Shown here piece by piece: positions 8,133-18,610 of a stretch of DNA of 64,000 bases. Source of the stretch: XN24 sp035514535. GTDB taxonomy: Bacteria; Pseudomonadota; Gammaproteobacteria; Steroidobacterales; XN24. Each line of letters opens with the position of its first letter. Position 1 is the first letter of the stretch. The notes beneath the pieces are model-generated. The model saw only the letters and a program-made list of their open reading frames with translations. It was not told the DNA's origin and searched no databases. Location: positions 16,877-80,876 of the forward strand of contig DATKAZ010000061.1 of NCBI GenBank assembly GCA_035514535.1. The letters are read 5' to 3'. A program made the position numbers and the translations under genes.

Positions 8133-9660
8133 CATCGATCGGCTGATCGTTTTCGACACGACGCTGCGCGACGGCGAGCAGGCGCCGGGCTGCAGCATGA
8201 CCAGCCGCGAGAAGCTGCGTGTCGCGCGGGCGCTGGCGGAACTCGGCGTGGACGTCATCGAGGCGGGTTTCCCGGCGGCCTCCGACGGTGACTTCGAATC
8301 CGTGCGCCTCATTGCGCGCGAGATTCGCGGGCCGGTCATCTGCGGCCTGGCACGCTGCGGCGGCAGCGACATCGAGCGCGCGTGGCAGGCGCTGCGGGAG
8401 GCGCAGCGTGCGCGGCTGCACGTCTTCATCGCGACCAGCCCGATCCATCGCAAGTTCAAGCTCGGCCTGGGCCGCGAGGAAGTCATCCGGCGCGCCATCG
8501 AGGGTGTGCGCGTGGCGCGGGCGCTGTGTGAAGACGTCGAATTCTCCGCGGAGGACGCGGCGCGCACCGAGCCCGAATACCTGGCGGAGGTAATCGCGGC
8601 CGTGATCGAGGCGGGCGCGACCACCGTGAATATTCCCGACACGGTCGGCTATGCCGTGCCGGCGGAGTTCGCGGAACTCATCGCCTACCTGCGGGAGAAC
8701 GTGACGGGAATCGAGCGGGCGGTGATCAGCGTCCATTGCCACGACGACTTGGGGATGGCGGTCGCCAACAGCCTCGCTGCCGTGCAGGCGGGCGCGCGAC
8801 AGGTCGAGTGCACGATCAACGGCATCGGCGAGCGGGCCGGGAACTGCGCGCTCGAGGAAGTCGTCATGGCGGTGCGGACGCGTGCGGACCGATTGCCCCT
8901 GCGCACGGGCATCGAATCGCGCCGCCTGGCACCGACCAGCCGCCTCGTCGCGGCCGTCACCGGCATGGCCGTGCCGCGCAACAAGGCGATCGTCGGCGAG
9001 AACGCGTTTGCGCACGAGGCCGGCATCCACCAGCACGGCATGCTGCGTCACCATGGGACTTACGAGATCATGCGGCCCGAGGACGTGGGACTTGGCGGCA
9101 GCCGCCTCGTGCTCGGCAAGCACAGCGGCCGGCACGCATTCCGCAGCAGGGTGGAGGCGCTGGGACTCGCGCTGGACGAGGCGGAGCTGGATCGCGCGTT
9201 CATCGCCTTCAAGACCCTCGCCGACCGCAAGAAGGAGATCTTCGACGCGGACATCGAAGCGCTCGTCCTGCGCTCTGACGAGGTGGTCGCCGGGCCGTGG
9301 CAGCTCACGGCGCTGCGCATCCGTTCGGGGGAAGGTCCGCGCGCCTCGGCCGAGGTGGAACTGGTTCATGCCGACGGTCATACCTGCCGGGAATCGGCGC
9401 ACGGCGACGGCCCGGTCGAGGCGGCATTCCGCGCTATCGAGCACGCTACCGGCATCGCTGTGGAACTGAAGAGTTTCGATATCCGCAACGTCACCGTCGG
9501 CGAGGACGCCCAGGGGGAGGCCGTCGTGAGCGTCGCGCACGGCGGGCGCGTCTGGCAGGGGAAGAGCTTCGACACGGACATCATCCAGGCCAGCGCGCTG
9601 GCCTTCACGCAGGCCGTCAACCGCATCTGTGCCCGCCAGGGCGCGGACGCCGCGGCCTGA
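8122..9660 (+). CDS. leuA: 2-Isopropylmalate synthase
   Basis: LeuA makes 2-isopropylmalate from acetyl-CoA and 2-ketoisovalerate, committing carbon to leucine. The 512-residue protein starts with the family motif FDTTLRDGEQAPG (residues 10-22), in which Arg and Asp bind the keto acid and metal, and has the second signature VHCHDDLGMAVANS near residues 205-218. The C-terminal part from about residue 385 matches the leucine-binding regulatory domain, so feedback inhibition is expected. The ATG at 8122 overlaps the threonine dehydratase gene by 11 bases. Confidence 0.96.
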   Translation: MDTDIDRLIVFDTTLRDGEQAPGCSMTSREKLRVARALAELGVDVIEAGFPAASDGDFESVRLIAREIRGPVICGLARCGGSDIERAWQALREAQRARLHVFIATSPIHRKFKLGLGREEVIRRAIEGVRVARALCEDVEFSAEDAARTEPEYLAEVIAAVIEAGATTVNIPDTVGYAVPAEFAELIAYLRENVTGIERAVISVHCHDDLGMAVANSLAAVQAGARQVECTINGIGERAGNCALEEVVMAVRTRADRLPLRTGIESRRLAPTSRLVAAVTGMAVPRNKAIVGENAFAHEAGIHQHGMLRHHGTYEIMRPEDVGLGGSRLVLGKHSGRHAFRSRVEALGLALDEAELDRAFIAFKTLADRKKEIFDADIEALVLRSDEVVAGPWQLTALRIRSGEGPRASAEVELVHADGHTCRESAHGDGPVEAAFRAIEHATGIAVELKSFDIRNVTVGEDAQGEAVVSVAHGGRVWQGKSFDTDIIQASALAFTQAVNRICARQGADAAA

Positions 9661-9699
9661 CGCAATCGACCATCAAGGCAAAGGCAACGGAGTATTCAA

Positions 9700-10665
9700 G
9701 TGGCGCCGCAGTTTCCCCGCTATATCTGGCAGAACGGCCGGCTGGTCGCCGGCGAGCACGCCACGGTGCATGTGCTGTCGCATGCACTTCACTACGGCTC
9801 CTCCGTATTCGAGGGCGTGCGGGTCTATCGAACGCCCGCGGGCTCGCGCGCATTCCGCCTGCGCGAACACATCACCCGGCTGTTCAACTCCGCCAAGCTG
9901 TATCGCATCGACATTCCCTACAGCCCGGAGGAGATCGAGGTGGCCTGCGGCCAGGCCGTGACGGCCAACGGCTTCGACAACGGCGCCTACATCCGGCCCG
10001 TGGTGTATCGCGGCTATGCCGGCCTGGGCCTGACCGCGCCGGCCGATTCTCCGGTCGAGGTGGCCGTTGCCGCGCTCGAGTGGGGCGCCTATCTCGGCGC
10101 GGAGGGACTGAAGAACGGCGTGGACGTGTGCGTGTCGTCCTGGCAAAGGGTGGCCCCGAACACGATCCCGGCGGGCGCCAAGGCAGCCGGCGGCTACCTC
10201 TCCAGCCAGTTGATCAGCATGGAGGCGAAGCGCCACGGCTACGCTGAGGGCATCGGCCTCACGACCGACGGCATGGTCGGCGAGGGCGCGGGGGAGAACC
10301 TGTTCATCGTCAAGGACGGCCGGATCTACACGCCGCCTGCGGCCTGCTCGATCCTGGCAGGGATCACGCGCGATACCGTGATCACGCTGGCGCGCGCCGC
10401 GGGCCTGGAGGTGCACGAGCAAGCCCTGCCGCGCGAGATGCTGTACTTCGCCGACGAGGTGTTCCTCACGGGCACGGCTGCGGAGGTGACGCCGGTCCGT
10501 TCGGTGGATCGTATCCAGATCGGTGGCGGCTCGCGCGGACCGGTGACCGAGATCGTGCAGGAGCGCTTCTTCGGCCTGTTCTCGGGCAAGACGCGCGACG
10601 CGTGGGGTTGGCTGCAGCCGCTGGCAGCGCCCGCGACGGCGCCGCTGGCGTCGGTGGCGCTGTGA
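9700..10665 (+). CDS. ilvE: Branched-chain amino acid aminotransferase
   Basis: This 321-residue fold-type IV PLP aminotransferase carries out the last step for leucine, isoleucine and valine, and the reverse reactions. HALHYGSSVFEGVRVY at about residues 27-42 is characteristic of the family. The PLP lysine is Lys161 in AGAKAAGGY, and the C-terminal VFLTGTAAEVTPV motif binds the cofactor phosphate. A GTG start at 9700 follows a CGGAG sequence about 8 bases upstream. The 39-base gap after leuA is the largest within the operon. The stop overlaps the leuC start (GTGA). Confidence 0.95.
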   Translation: MAPQFPRYIWQNGRLVAGEHATVHVLSHALHYGSSVFEGVRVYRTPAGSRAFRLREHITRLFNSAKLYRIDIPYSPEEIEVACGQAVTANGFDNGAYIRPVVYRGYAGLGLTAPADSPVEVAVAALEWGAYLGAEGLKNGVDVCVSSWQRVAPNTIPAGAKAAGGYLSSQLISMEAKRHGYAEGIGLTTDGMVGEGAGENLFIVKDGRIYTPPAACSILAGITRDTVITLARAAGLEVHEQALPREMLYFADEVFLTGTAAEVTPVRSVDRIQIGGGSRGPVTEIVQERFFGLFSGKTRDAWGWLQPLAAPATAPLASVAL

Positions 10666-12083
10666 GCGAGCCGCGCACCCTGTTCGAGAAGGTCTGGCGC
10701 CGGCATGTCGTCGTGCCGGAGACGGACGACACGCCCGCCGTGTTGTACGTCGACCTGCACCTCGTGCACGAGGTGACGTCGCCGCAGGCGTTCGCGATTC
10801 TCCGCGAGCGGGGTCTCAAGGTCCGCCGGCCGGAACGGACGCTCGCCACCGTGGACCACTCCGTGCCGACGGATGCCGCGAGCTGGGCGGGCGGGCTGGG
10901 CGACATGGACCACGCGGCGCGCCACCAGGTGCGGATGCTCGGCGACAACTGTGGCAGGGCGGGCGTACGGCTGTTCGGCGTCAACAGCTCGTGGCGCGGC
11001 ATCGTGCACGTCATCGGCCCGGAGCAGGGGGCCACCCAGCCGGGCATGACGATCGTCTGCGGCGACAGCCACACGACCACGCACGGTGCGTTCGGCGCAC
11101 TTGCCTTCGGGATCGGCACCACCGAGGTCGGCCACGTGCTCGCCACACAATGCCTGTTGCAGCGTCGCCCGAAGACGCTGTGCGTCGAGATCGTCGGCAC
11201 GCTGCCGCCGGGCGTCGCCGCCAAGGACGTGATCCTGGCGGTGATCGGCCGTATCGGCGTGGCCGGCGGCACCGGCCACGTCATCGAGTTCCAGGGCCCG
11301 GCCGTGGCGGCGATGTCGATGGACGCGCGCATGACCTTGTGCAACATGGCCATCGAGGCAGGCGCGCGCGCGGGGATGGTCGCGCCCGACGACACGACGT
11401 TCGCGTATCTTGCGGGGCGCCCGCTGGCGCCGACCGGCGCGGCCTGGGACGCGGCGGTCGCCGGCTGGCGGAAGCTGGCATCCGATCCGGGGGCGAAGCA
11501 CGACCGCCACGTAAAGATCGATGTCTCGCGCCTCGAGCCGCAGATCACCTGGGGCACCGATCCGGGCATGGTCATGCCGGTCAGCGGGCGCATTCCTGCG
11601 CCGGCCGGGGCGGGACATCGCAAGGCGCTGGACTACATGGGCCTGCAGCCCGGTGCCGTGATCGCCGGCCAGCCGATCGACGTCGTGTTCATCGGCAGCT
11701 GCACGAATTCCCGCCTCAGCGATCTCCGCGAGGCGGCGGCGCTGTTGCACGGCCGGCGCGTGGCGCGCGGTGTGCGCACGCTGGTCGTGCCCGGCAGCCA
11801 GCGTACACGCATGCTGGCCGAGGCCGAGGGACTCGACCGCATATTCATCGAGGCCGGGGCGGAGTGGCACCAGTCGGGGTGCTCGCTCTGTATCGCGATG
11901 AACGGCGACCGCGCCGGCGCGGGGCAGTTCGTCGTGAGTACCAGCAACCGGAACTTCGAGGGTCGCCAGGGGCAGGGTGCGCGCACGCTGCTCGCGAGTC
12001 CCGCCACGGCTGCGGCCTCCGCGATCGCCGGCGCCGTGGCGGACCCGCGTCCGCTGCTCGAGACCGAGAGGCGGATCGCATGA
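10662..12083 (+). CDS. leuC: 3-Isopropylmalate dehydratase, large subunit
   Basis: LeuC with LeuD isomerises 2- to 3-isopropylmalate. The 473-residue protein has the aconitase-superfamily 4Fe-4S cysteines at Cys347 (FIGSCTNSR), Cys407 and Cys410 (SGCSLCIAMN), with the expected spacing. CGDSHTTTHGAFGALAFGIG near residues 130-150 is another family signature. The GTG start at 10662 overlaps the ilvE stop by four bases, and the stop overlaps the leuD start (ATGA). Confidence 0.96.
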   Translation: MSEPRTLFEKVWRRHVVVPETDDTPAVLYVDLHLVHEVTSPQAFAILRERGLKVRRPERTLATVDHSVPTDAASWAGGLGDMDHAARHQVRMLGDNCGRAGVRLFGVNSSWRGIVHVIGPEQGATQPGMTIVCGDSHTTTHGAFGALAFGIGTTEVGHVLATQCLLQRRPKTLCVEIVGTLPPGVAAKDVILAVIGRIGVAGGTGHVIEFQGPAVAAMSMDARMTLCNMAIEAGARAGMVAPDDTTFAYLAGRPLAPTGAAWDAAVAGWRKLASDPGAKHDRHVKIDVSRLEPQITWGTDPGMVMPVSGRIPAPAGAGHRKALDYMGLQPGAVIAGQPIDVVFIGSCTNSRLSDLREAAALLHGRRVARGVRTLVVPGSQRTRMLAEAEGLDRIFIEAGAEWHQSGCSLCIAMNGDRAGAGQFVVSTSNRNFEGRQGQGARTLLASPATAAASAIAGAVADPRPLLETERRIA

Positions 12084-12654
12084 TCGAGCCATTCTCAGTC
12101 CTCGAGTCGCGTACCGCCGTGCTGCCGGTGGACAACGTCGATACGGACCAGATCATCCCGGCGCGGTTTCTCACGACGACGCAACGGACGGGCCTTGGCC
12201 GGCACCTGTTTGCCGACTGGCGGCGCGACGCGCACAACGAGCCGCGCGCGGACTTCGTGCTGAACCGGCCCGAGGCGGCCGGCGCGCGCGTTCTCGTCGC
12301 GGGCAGGAATTTCGGCTGCGGCTCGTCGCGGGAACACGCGCCCTGGGCCTTGCTGGACTACGGATTTCGCGCCGTCGTCAGCACGGAAATCGCGGACATC
12401 TTCAAGAGCAACGCCTTGCGCAACGGGCTGTTGCCGGTGGTGCTCGACCCGGCATCGCACGCGTGGCTGATGACCCATCCCGGCGCCGCGATCCGCATCG
12501 ATCTGCGCAGCTGCGAGCTGCACCTCCCGGACGGCCGTCCCGTCAGCTTCGAGGTCGAGCCGTTCGCGCGCCACTGCATGCTGCACGGCGTGGACCCTCT
12601 CGGCTGGCTGCTGGGACATGAGGAGGCCATTCGCGGCTTCGAGGAGGGGCGCGC

Positions 12655-12667
<13 letters not shown>
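12080..12667 (+). CDS. leuD: 3-Isopropylmalate dehydratase, small subunit
   Basis: This 195-residue swivelling-domain subunit completes the LeuCD isomerase. NVDTDQIIPARFL (about residues 18-30) and GRNFGCGSSREHAPWALLDY (about residues 75-94) are the diagnostic motifs; the SSRE loop contacts substrate. Its ATG overlaps the leuC stop, and its last 13 bases overlap leuB. Confidence 0.96.
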
Positions 12668-13743
<1,076 letters not shown>

Positions 13744-13777
13744 CGGGCCGGTTGGTATAAAGTAGATGACAGCAAGC

Positions 13778-13907
13778 ACTCATCGAGACCGGCGGAGGGA
13801 CAGGCCCTTTGATGCCGGGGCAACCTGCGGAGCTAACACCTCCGCAACGGTGCCAAGTCCTGCGGGGAACGACGCGGCATTCGCCGTCCGTTCGCCGGGA
13901 GATGAGT
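13778..13907 (+). ncRNA. SAM-I (S-box) riboswitch aptamer
   Basis: The stretch matches the SAM-I consensus in order. A 7-bp P1 helix pairs ACTCATC (13778-13784) with GATGAGT (13901-13907). The highly conserved core GGCGGAGGGACAGGCCC is followed by GATGCCGGGGCAACC, then a P3 hairpin (TGCGGAG with CTCCGCA around 13826-13846) and the conserved GGTGCCAAGTCCTGC. It lies upstream of a cystathionine gamma-synthase gene, a usual target. S-adenosylmethionine binding should lower expression of the downstream gene. Confidence 0.92.
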
Positions 13908-13963
13908 TGCCGGGCAGCCCCGCCGGCGATGGCGGATCCGTGGGCCCGGTGACCTCCCCCGAC

Positions 13964-14023
13964 TTCCTCCGCAGGGCGCCCGATGGGCGGAACCCGCTTC
14001 CGCGAGGGAGCACGACGGAGGAA
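13964..14023 (+). promoter_or_regulatory. Possible Shine-Dalgarno-sequestering expression platform of the SAM-I switch
   Basis: TTCCTCCG at 13964-13971 is the exact complement of CGGAGGAA at 14016-14023, which contains the ribosome-binding site 6 bases before the metB ATG. No T-run typical of an intrinsic terminator is visible between aptamer and gene. Control of translation start is therefore the simpler reading, although the competing pairing that links it to P1 was not worked out. Confidence 0.5.
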
Positions 14024-14028
14024 AGCAG

Positions 14029-15219
14029 ATGAAGACAGCCGCCCCGGCCACACGCGCCGTACGCACGGGTCTCGGCCGCGACGCCGAGCACGGCGCCGTC
14101 GTGCCGCCGATTCACCTCAGCTCGAACTTCACGTTCGAGGGTTACGGCCGGAAACGCCGCTACGACTACACGCGTTCCGGCAACCCCACGCGCGACGTCC
14201 TCGGCGAGGCGCTTGCGACCCTCGAGGGCGGCGCAGGGAGTGTCGTGACCTGCTCCGGCATGGCGGCGATCACGCTCGTATGCCAGCTGCTCGACCCCGA
14301 GGACCTGCTGGTCGCGCCGCACGACTGCTACGGAGGCACGCATCGCCTGCTGTCGTCGCTCGCTGCGCGCGGCCAGTTTCGCGTCGAGTTCGTCGACCAG
14401 ACGGACACCGCCGCGCTCGCTGGCGCCTTTGCCGGCCGCCCCCGGATGGTGCTGGTCGAGACCCCCAGCAACCCGTTGTTGCGCGTCACGGACCTCGCCG
14501 CGGTCGCAGGACTGTGCCGCGACGCAGGGACGCTGCTGGTGGCCGACAACACCTTTCTTTCGCCCGGCTGGCAGACCCCGATCGCACACGGGGCGGACAT
14601 CGTGCTGCACTCGACGACGAAGTATCTCAACGGTCACAGCGACGTCGTCGGAGGGGCAGTGGTGGCCCGGACGGCGGAACTGCATGAGCAGCTCGACTGG
14701 TGGGCCAATTGCCTCGGCCTGACGGGAGCGCCGTTCGACAGTTTCCTGACGTTGCGCGGGATCCGCACGCTGGCGGCCCGCCTGCGTGTCCATGCCGAGA
14801 ATGCCGCCGCGATCGTCGACCTGCTCACGGCTCATCCGGCCGTCGAACGCGTCTATTACCCGGGGCTCAAGAGCCATCCCGGTCACGAGATCGCCGCGCG
14901 CCAGCAGGCCGGATTCGGTGGCATGATCAGCTTCGAACTGGCGGGAGGCGCAGTGGCGGTGGAGGCCTTCCTCGACGGCCTCGAGCATTTTTTCCTGGCC
15001 GAATCGCTCGGCGGCGTGGAGAGCCTGGTCGCGCACCCGGCCTCCATGACTCATGCGGCCATGGACCCGGAGGCCCGACGCATCGCCGGGATCGGCGACA
15101 GCCTGCTGCGCCTGTCGGTCGGCATCGAGGATGGCGCGGACCTGGTGGGCGACCTGGCCGCGGGGCTGGAGCGGGCCGGCCGGGTCGTCCCGCGACCCGT
15201 CGCGGTCGCCGCGGGCTAG
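14029..15219 (+). CDS. metB: Cystathionine gamma-synthase (trans-sulfuration PLP enzyme)
   Basis: This 396-residue Cys/Met-metabolism PLP enzyme most likely joins an activated homoserine to cysteine in methionine synthesis. YDYTRSGNPTRDVLGEAL near residues 45-62 and the PLP lysine Lys198 in HSTTKYLNGHSDVVGG define the family. Its control by a SAM-I riboswitch supports a methionine-biosynthetic role. Sequence alone does not fully separate MetB from the direct sulfhydrylase MetZ or from cystathionine lyases, so the reaction is inferred. The ribosome-binding site GGAGGAA is strong. Confidence 0.85.
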   Translation: MKTAAPATRAVRTGLGRDAEHGAVVPPIHLSSNFTFEGYGRKRRYDYTRSGNPTRDVLGEALATLEGGAGSVVTCSGMAAITLVCQLLDPEDLLVAPHDCYGGTHRLLSSLAARGQFRVEFVDQTDTAALAGAFAGRPRMVLVETPSNPLLRVTDLAAVAGLCRDAGTLLVADNTFLSPGWQTPIAHGADIVLHSTTKYLNGHSDVVGGAVVARTAELHEQLDWWANCLGLTGAPFDSFLTLRGIRTLAARLRVHAENAAAIVDLLTAHPAVERVYYPGLKSHPGHEIAARQQAGFGGMISFELAGGAVAVEAFLDGLEHFFLAESLGGVESLVAHPASMTHAAMDPEARRIAGIGDSLLRLSVGIEDGADLVGDLAAGLERAGRVVPRPVAVAAG

Positions 15220-15293
15220 GGCCTGTTCACACCTGGCCGGTCGTCGCTGCGGGCTTCACACGACGTGCCGCAACGTTCATGCTCGGCCCAGCC

Positions 15294-16445
15294 ATGAACA
15301 CGGATCCGGACCAGGGGCACGCGGGCCGCATCGCCGGGGCCAGGCGGATCGTCGTCAAGATCGGCTCCGCGTTGCTGGTCGACCGGGCCAGCGGGACGCT
15401 GGACGCGCCGTGGTTCGAGGACCTGGTCGCCGACATCGCCAGGCTGCGCAAGCGCGGCCAGGAGGTAATGGTCGTGTCATCGGGCGCCATCGCGCTCGGT
15501 CGCCGGCACCTGGGGCTGCGCAGCGGCACGCTGCGGCTCGAGGAAAGCCAGGCCGCCGCCGCCGCGGGACAGATCAGGCTCGCGCACGCCTGGCAGGAGG
15601 CGCTCGGCCGCCACGATGTCCCGGTGGCGCAACTGCTGCTCACGCTCGGCGACACGGAGGAGCGCCGTCGTTACCTCAACGCGCGGCGCACACTCGAGAC
15701 ACTCCTCGCCCTCGGCGCGGTCCCGGTGATCAACGAGAACGACACCGTGGCGACCGAGGAAATCCGCTATGGCGACAACGACCGCCTCGCGGCGCGCGTC
15801 GCACAGATGATCGGGGCCGACTGCCTGCTGCTGCTGTCCGATACGGACGGGCTGCATACCGCCGACCCGGCCCGCGATCCCGCTGCGCGGCTGGTGCCCG
15901 AAGTGCACGCCGTGACGCCGGAGATCGAGGCCATGGCCGGTACTGCGGCGACAGACTTCGGCTCCGGCGGCATGATCACCAAGATCGCGGCCGGGCGCAT
16001 CGCGCTCGCGGCGGGCTGTCACATGGTGATTGCCTCCGGCCGGGTCAGGCATCCCGTCAGGGCGGTCGAGGAGGGCGCCAGGTGCACCTGGTTCGTCGCG
16101 ACCGTCAGCCAGGCGCGCGTGCGCAAGCAGTGGATTGCCGGATCCCTGCAGCCGCGCGGCGAGATCGTCGTGGACGAAGGGGCTGCCGCCGCGCTGGCGA
16201 AGGGCAAGAGCCTGCTGCCGGCAGGCGTGTTGCGGATCAACGGTGAGTTCGACCGCGGCGATACCGTCCTGATCCGCGACCCCGGCGGCGGTGCGCTCGC
16301 GCACGGCCTGGCGGCCTATGGCTCCGCCGACGCAATCCGCATAATGGGCCTGCGCAGCGGCGAGATCGAGGCGGTGCTCGGCTACCGCGGGCGGGAGGAA
16401 CTGGTGCACCGCAATGATCTCGCGATGGTGACGCGTCATGGTTGA
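15294..16445 (+). CDS. proB: Glutamate 5-kinase
   Basis: ProB phosphorylates glutamate to gamma-glutamyl phosphate, the first step to proline. The 383-residue protein has an amino acid kinase domain (RIVVKIGSALLV near the start, VVSSGAIALGRR, INENDTVATEEIRYGDNDRL) and a C-terminal PUA domain from about residue 285. The length is that of the full two-domain form, which is usually proline-inhibited. ATG 15294 was preferred; an in-frame ATG at 15279 would add five residues. It overlaps proA by 8 bases. Confidence 0.95.
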   Translation: MNTDPDQGHAGRIAGARRIVVKIGSALLVDRASGTLDAPWFEDLVADIARLRKRGQEVMVVSSGAIALGRRHLGLRSGTLRLEESQAAAAAGQIRLAHAWQEALGRHDVPVAQLLLTLGDTEERRRYLNARRTLETLLALGAVPVINENDTVATEEIRYGDNDRLAARVAQMIGADCLLLLSDTDGLHTADPARDPAARLVPEVHAVTPEIEAMAGTAATDFGSGGMITKIAAGRIALAAGCHMVIASGRVRHPVRAVEEGARCTWFVATVSQARVRKQWIAGSLQPRGEIVVDEGAAAALAKGKSLLPAGVLRINGEFDRGDTVLIRDPGGGALAHGLAAYGSADAIRIMGLRSGEIEAVLGYRGREELVHRNDLAMVTRHG

Positions 16446-17727
16446 CCTGATGGCCCGGGACGATGAAACGGATCTCGACCGGTTGATGTCGGGAATCGGG
16501 CAGCAGGCGCGCGAAGCTGCAGTGGCGCTGGCGCGGGCGCCGGCAGGTCTGCGCGATGCGGCGCTCCAGGCGGTGGCATCGCTGTTGCGGGCCGATGCCG
16601 GGCGGATACTCGCGGCCAACGCGAACGACATCGAGGCGGCGCGGGCCCGCGGGCTGTCGGCCGCGCTGCTGGACCGCCTGCGGCTGGATGAAGCGCGCGT
16701 CGAGGCCATGGCCGCGGGCGTCGATCAGGTCAGGATGCTGCCGGACCCGCTGGGGCGCGTGCTGGCCGAATGGACGCGCCCGAACGGCCTGCTGATCCGG
16801 CGCGTGAGCGTGCCGCTGGGCGTCATCGGCATCATTTACGAGAGTCGTCCGAACGTGACAGCCGACGCGGGGGCCCTGTGCCTGAAGTCGGGCAATGCGG
16901 CGATCCTGCGCGGCGGGTCGGAGAGCTTTGCGTCGAGTCGCGCCATCCATTCCTGCCTGGCCGCCGCGGTGCGCGAGGTGGGGCTTCCGCCGGCCGCCCT
17001 GCAGATGGTCCCGACGCGCGATCGCGCGGCCGTCGGATACCTGCTCGGCGGGCTGGGAGGCAGGGTCGATATCGTCGTGCCGCGCGGCGGGCGAAGCCTG
17101 GTCGAGCGGGTGCAGCGCGACGCACGCGTCCCGGTCATCGGCCATCTCGAGGGCATTTGTCACGTGTACGTGGACGGGAGCGCCGAGCTCGATATGGCCG
17201 AGCAGATCGTGCTGAACTCCAAGATGCGCCGCCCGGGGATCTGCGGCGCGGCCGAGACGCTGCTGGTCGACCGGGCGTGCGTGGCGACTCACCTCGCGCC
17301 GCTGGTCGACGCGCTTCTCGCCGCCGGCTGCGAGGTGCGGGGCGACGACGTTGCGCAGGAGTCTGATGCGCGCGTGCGACCCGCGAGCAAAGCCGACTGG
17401 CGCACGGAGTACCTTGACGCGGTGATCTCGTTGCGCGTGGTGGACGGCGTGGAGGGCGCTATCCGCCATATCGGCAAATATGGCTCAGGCCACACCGAGT
17501 CCATCGTCGCCGCCGATCCCGAGGTGGCCGCACGATTCCTGGACGAGGTCGACAGCGCCATCGTGCTGCACAATGCATCCACGCAGTTCGCCGACGGCGG
17601 GGAGTTCGGCATGGGCGCGGAAATCGGCATCGCGACGGGCCGCGTTCACGCCCGCGGGCCCGTGGGCGTGGAGCAGTTGACCAGCTTCAAGTACCGGGTC
17701 ATGGGCACAGGCCAGGTGCGTCCCTGA
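16438..17727 (+). CDS. proA: Gamma-glutamyl phosphate reductase
   Basis: ProA reduces gamma-glutamyl phosphate to the semialdehyde using NADPH, taking its substrate from ProB. The 429-residue protein has GVIGIIYESRPNVTADAGAL near residues 127-146 and the catalytic Cys269 in RRPGICGAAETLL, both typical of this aldehyde dehydrogenase branch. It overlaps the end of proB, so the pair is coupled. Confidence 0.96.
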   Translation: MVDLMARDDETDLDRLMSGIGQQAREAAVALARAPAGLRDAALQAVASLLRADAGRILAANANDIEAARARGLSAALLDRLRLDEARVEAMAAGVDQVRMLPDPLGRVLAEWTRPNGLLIRRVSVPLGVIGIIYESRPNVTADAGALCLKSGNAAILRGGSESFASSRAIHSCLAAAVREVGLPPAALQMVPTRDRAAVGYLLGGLGGRVDIVVPRGGRSLVERVQRDARVPVIGHLEGICHVYVDGSAELDMAEQIVLNSKMRRPGICGAAETLLVDRACVATHLAPLVDALLAAGCEVRGDDVAQESDARVRPASKADWRTEYLDAVISLRVVDGVEGAIRHIGKYGSGHTESIVAADPEVAARFLDEVDSAIVLHNASTQFADGGEFGMGAEIGIATGRVHARGPVGVEQLTSFKYRVMGTGQVRP

Positions 17728-17793
17728 CGCGGCCGGACGGCCCCGTGTGATAAACTCGATGCATTGCAACATCTGTTAGCGGAGGATCACGCT

Positions 17794-18297
17794 TTGATCA
17801 AAGCGCCTGTGGCCGCGTTTGCGGCCTTTAATTTGTTACTCACCGGAGCGCCCCTGCAGGCGCAGGAGGATGCCCCCGTGGTCAGCGACGGCAACACTGT
17901 CAGCATCGAATACACGCTTAAACTGGCTGACGGGTCCACCGCCGACAGCAACGTCGGCGGCGAGCCGCTGGTGTATGTCCATGGCGAGCAGCAGATTCTG
18001 CCGGCGCTGGAAACGAAGTTGCTCGGCATGAAGGCAGACGAAACCCGCGAAGTCACCCTGACGCCGGAGGAAGGCTACGGCCCGGTGCAGGAGGAGGGCT
18101 TTCAGACCGTGCCGCTGGAGATCATTCCGGAGGATGCCCGCCGTGAGGGCGCCAGGCTGATGGGACAGGGACCGCAGGGCGAACCCATTCATGCCAAGGT
18201 GACCGAGATCAATGAGGACAGCGCGGTCGTCGACCTGAACCATCCCCTGGCAGGTGAAACGCTGCACTTCGATATCAAGGTGGTCCGCATCGAGTGA
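17794..18297 (+). CDS. Exported FKBP-type peptidyl-prolyl isomerase (SlyD-like)
   Basis: The mature part of this 167-residue protein matches the FKBP/SlyD fold: NTVSIEYTLKLADGSTADSN, then GEQQILPALETKLLGMKADE and EEGYGPVQEEGF, with the inserted-flap region between. An N-terminal hydrophobic stretch ending ALQAQ-like (PLQAQEDA) looks like a signal peptide, so it should act in the periplasm. A TTG start at 17794 is chosen because GGAGG lies 8 bases upstream; an upstream TTG at 17764 would add ten non-signal residues. The histidine-rich metal tail of SlyD is missing. Confidence 0.82.
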   Translation: MIKAPVAAFAAFNLLLTGAPLQAQEDAPVVSDGNTVSIEYTLKLADGSTADSNVGGEPLVYVHGEQQILPALETKLLGMKADETREVTLTPEEGYGPVQEEGFQTVPLEIIPEDARREGARLMGQGPQGEPIHAKVTEINEDSAVVDLNHPLAGETLHFDIKVVRIE

Positions 18298-18376
18298 TGC
18301 CGGCACCCCTCGGGAGCCACGTGGCGGCCCGGCCACCGCTGTGGGAAGATATCCGTGGCACCGGGGGAGAGCACCA

Positions 18377-18592
18377 ATGACGCGCTGGAGAACGATCGCG
18401 GAGTCAATCCGGGAACTGCAGGAAGACGGTCAGCTGGACGTCTTCGTAGGCGAGCAATCCGTCACATTCGAAGTGAACGTCGATGACCAGGGTGTTTACC
18501 TGACGATCTGCCCGCACTGCGTCGGCGAGGCGGTCAACCTTGCCCTGGGCGGCGAAGAGCAGAGCGCGCCGCCGGACTGCGAAGTGCACTGA
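18377..18592 (+). CDS. Small conserved-looking protein with a CPHC motif
   Basis: The frame encodes 71 residues and begins 10 bases after a GGGGGAGAG ribosome-binding sequence. It contains one CxxC pair (CPHC, about residues 45-48) after a short beta-rich segment, and a Cys near the C-terminus. The pair could bind a metal or be redox-active, but no family was recognised. It follows the FKBP gene by 79 bases on the same strand. Confidence 0.6.
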   Translation: MTRWRTIAESIRELQEDGQLDVFVGEQSVTFEVNVDDQGVYLTICPHCVGEAVNLALGGEEQSAPPDCEVH

Positions 18593-18610
18593 GTTTACCG
18601 CGCGCGGCGG

